Source of the DNA: an uncultured Frankineae bacterium
GTDB taxonomy: Bacteria > Actinomycetota > Actinomycetes > Mycobacteriales > SCTD01
Reading direction: 5' to 3'
Assembly (NCBI GenBank): GCA_902805805.1
Contig: CADCUE010000293.1
Location: forward strand, 1-6,767
Length of the DNA stretch: 6,767 nt
Part shown: piece after piece, positions 5,587 through 6,767 of the stretch
Layout: the number at the start of each line of letters is the position of its first letter
How positions within the stretch are numbered: position 1 is the stretch's first letter
Made by a program: the position numbers and the translations under genes
The notes under the pieces: model-generated
What the model was told of the DNA's origin: nothing
What the model saw: only the letters and a program-made list of their open reading frames with translations
The model's database searches: none

Positions 5587-5909
5587 GTGCCGAGGACCTC
5601 GAGAAGTACGAGACCGAGATGGAGCTGCAGCTCTACCGGGAGTACCGCGACATCGTCCGCCAGTTCGACTACGTGGTCGAGACCGAGCGGCGCTTCTACC
5701 TGGCCAACTCCGTCGACGTGCAGCCACGGACCTCGGACGGGGAGGTCTGGTTCGAGCTCTCGCTGACCGACGCGTGGGTGTGGGACATGTACCGCCCGGC
5801 GCGCTTCGTGAAGTCCGTGCGGGTGCTGACCTTCAAGGACGTGAACGTCGAGAAGCTCGAGAAGCCCGACCTCGAGCTGCCGGGTGGGCGTCCTCCGTTC
5901 GGCGGGTAG
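5583..5909 (+). CDS. DUF2469 family protein
   Basis: This is a 108-residue soluble protein rich in acidic, basic and aromatic residues. It starts MSAEDLEKYETEMELQLYRE and has conserved-looking blocks REYRDIVRQFDYVVETERRF, DAWVWDMYRPARFVKSVRV and FKDVNVEKL. I recognise it as the DUF2469 family, a strongly conserved actinobacterial protein of unknown function nearly always found behind rnhB. No signal peptide, membrane segment or catalytic motif is visible. The GTG start overlaps the rnhB stop by 4 nt, so the two are probably translated together. The Pro/Gly-rich end (GGRPPFGG) looks flexible. A link to RNase HII or to the ribosome is suggested only by position. Confidence 0.92.
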   Translation: MSAEDLEKYETEMELQLYREYRDIVRQFDYVVETERRFYLANSVDVQPRTSDGEVWFELSLTDAWVWDMYRPARFVKSVRVLTFKDVNVEKLEKPDLELPGGRPPFGG

Positions 5910-5919
5910 GGGTCCTCGC

Positions 5920-6558
5920 ATGGGGATCTTCTCGCGCAAGTCGTCGGACACCGGTCAGGTCAGCCAGCCCGAGGGGGACGGGCCGGTCACCCTGTCGGAC
6001 CGCACGGCGCCGGGAGGGGAGGGCAGCCCGGACACCAACCAGGGCAAGACCGAGCCGCTGAGCCCGACGCCGGACCACCCCGAGCCGCTCGCGGCGCCCG
6101 ACCTCGACTCGATGAGCATCGGGGCCGCCGACCCGCAGCTCCCGAGCCACCCGGCTGCGGCGCCGCTGTCGCCCCCCGGGTCGTACGGCGGTGGCGACGA
6201 GGGGACCGCGCCGCGCGGGCTCGGCGGTCCGGGGGTGCGCCCGGACCAGGACCGGCCGCAGATCGACACCGCGACCAGCACCGGGCGCGAGCGCGGGCCG
6301 GTCAAGCCGGTGCAGCACAGCTCGGGCGAGGCGCACCGCGCCGGCGGGCTGAACGGCACGACCCCCGACGGCGAGTCGATCGAGAGCGACACCGAGGGCG
6401 GCGCGACGCGCATGGGCGCCGCGCCGCCGGACGCCGTGCCGGGGATCTCCTCGGGCCACGGCGACACCGGGCCCGCGCCGTCCACGGGCGACGCGGCAGC
6501 AGGCGGCACCTCGGAGGACCGGCCGAAGGTCGAGGGCATCCGCATGCCCGAGGGCTGA
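5920..6558 (+). CDS. Hypothetical protein, predicted intrinsically disordered
   Basis: I do not recognise this 212-residue protein. The ATG at 5920 is chosen over an upstream in-frame GTG (5884, inside the DUF2469 gene) because AGGGG (5908-5912) lies 7 nt before it. G or C at almost every third codon position supports real coding. The N-terminus MGIFSRKSSDTG is short and basic, with one hydrophobic patch. Everything after it is Gly, Pro, Ser, Thr, Asp and Glu with no Cys or Trp, a single Tyr and a single Phe (in the first residues), and almost no run of hydrophobic residues. No signal peptide or membrane segment is visible. Such composition fits a disordered protein. It starts 10 nt after the DUF2469 gene, so it is probably co-transcribed with rnhB. 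Function is unknown. Confidence 0.75.
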   Translation: MGIFSRKSSDTGQVSQPEGDGPVTLSDRTAPGGEGSPDTNQGKTEPLSPTPDHPEPLAAPDLDSMSIGAADPQLPSHPAAAPLSPPGSYGGGDEGTAPRGLGGPGVRPDQDRPQIDTATSTGRERGPVKPVQHSSGEAHRAGGLNGTTPDGESIESDTEGGATRMGAAPPDAVPGISSGHGDTGPAPSTGDAAAGGTSEDRPKVEGIRMPEG

Positions 6559-6590
6559 GCCCGGGCGGCGTCAGGCTGCTCAGCCCGCGG
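6548..6590. terminator. Inverted repeat between convergent genes, likely bidirectional terminator
   Basis: GGGCTGAGC (6552-6560) and GCTCAGCCC (6578-6586) are perfect reverse complements around a 17-nt loop. After one mismatch (A6551/G6587), CCG (6548-6550) pairs with CGG (6588-6590). The TGA in the left arm is the stop of the plus-strand gene, and the TCA in the right arm is the stop of the minus-strand gene. Being symmetrical, it would fold in transcripts from both sides. No T-tract is present. Confidence 0.6.
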
Positions 6591-6767
6591 CCCGCTTGAG
6601 GACGTCGGCGGGGAAGCCGCCGAGCTCCACGCAGCGGGCGCCCCAGGTGTCGAGCCGGGCGCAGACGTCGTCGAGGCGGTCGCCGAGCACGTCGACGATG
6701 CTCTGCTCCTGGGCGTCGGTGCGCTGCTCGATCTCGGCGCGGACGGCGCGGCCCTCGTCGGTGAGCC
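6580..6767 (-). CDS. 3' end of a minus-strand gene, possibly SCO6745-type helical protein
   Basis: Reading leftward from the window edge, an open frame of 61 codons ends at a TGA (6580-6582). It begins LTDEGRAVRAEIEQRTDAQE, continues SIVDVLGDRLDDVCARLDTW and ends in ELGGFPADVLKRAAG. Codons end in G or C almost throughout. The LTDEGRAxRxxIExxTD pattern, followed by a helical stretch and a GGFP-like end, resembles the C-terminus of the actinobacterial SCO6745 family and the winged-helix wing of MarR-like proteins. That is from memory and only moderately sure. The gene converges on the disordered-protein gene and marks the end of the rnhB unit. The rest lies outside the window. Confidence 0.62.
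   Translation of the reverse strand, partial: LTDEGRAVRAEIEQRTDAQEQSIVDVLGDRLDDVCARLDTWGARCVELGGFPADVLKRAAG

Noticed and set aside
5833..6545. Minus-strand frames antisense to the disordered-protein gene
   Set aside because: The plus-strand frame has a ribosome-binding site, an ATG 10 nt after the DUF2469 gene and a consistent third-position G+C bias, so it is preferred. The choice is less certain than for the conserved genes.
1..6767. Mobile elements, CRISPR arrays, tRNA or rRNA genes, defence or biosynthetic systems
   Set aside because: I saw no transposase or integrase motifs, terminal repeats, regularly spaced repeats, tRNA-like cloverleaf or defence-gene motifs. Gene order and codon use are uniform and housekeeping in type.

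Overview
The window is a very GC-rich chromosomal segment (roughly 73-75% G+C by eye, with G or C at nearly every third codon position). It carries the gene order typical of Actinomycetota: rpsP - khpA - rimM - trmD - rplS - lepB - Nudix - Nudix - rnhB - DUF2469. Frequent GTG starts, 4-nt GTGA overlaps, TAGGCT boxes hugging start codons without a Shine-Dalgarno sequence, and a DUF2469 gene behind rnhB all point to a high-GC actinobacterium. I cannot name the genus from sequence alone.

Layout. (1) 1-2344: a tight ribosome/tRNA operon on the plus strand. It starts inside rpsP (ribosomal protein S16, 5' end missing), then khpA (KH-domain RNA-binding protein), rimM (30S maturation factor) and trmD (tRNA m1G37 methyltransferase), with gaps of 3 nt or overlaps. 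(2) 2345-2450: a 106-nt leader with two hairpins before rplS (L19). (3) 2895-2969: a short spacer with a weak hairpin and a TAGGCT box, then lepB (type I signal peptidase), apparently leaderless. (4) 3883-4907: two different Nudix hydrolases in tandem, separated by a 10-bp hairpin and a second TAGGCT box. (5) 4912-5909: rnhB (RNase HII) and a DUF2469 gene, joined by a GTGA overlap. (6) 5920-6558: a gene for a 212-residue, apparently disordered protein with no recognised domain. (7) 6580-6767: the 3' end of a convergent minus-strand gene. A 9-bp inverted repeat that contains both stop codons separates it from the disordered-protein gene.

How the genes fit together. S16, L19, RimM and TrmD serve ribosome assembly and reading-frame maintenance, and KhpA is an RNA-binding companion. 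LepB cleaves signal peptides at the membrane. RNase HII removes ribonucleotides from DNA, and the Nudix enzymes probably hydrolyse nucleotide-type substrates. Most of the window is conserved housekeeping. The items worth a second look are the RNA structures (the perfect 13-bp hairpin inside the non-conserved start of rimM, the rplS leader, the double-stop terminator), the long low-complexity tail on S16, the Nudix pair and the disordered orphan. I see no mobile element, CRISPR array, tRNA or rRNA, and no gene-free stretch above about 110 nt. I did not find a convincing new multi-gene system.
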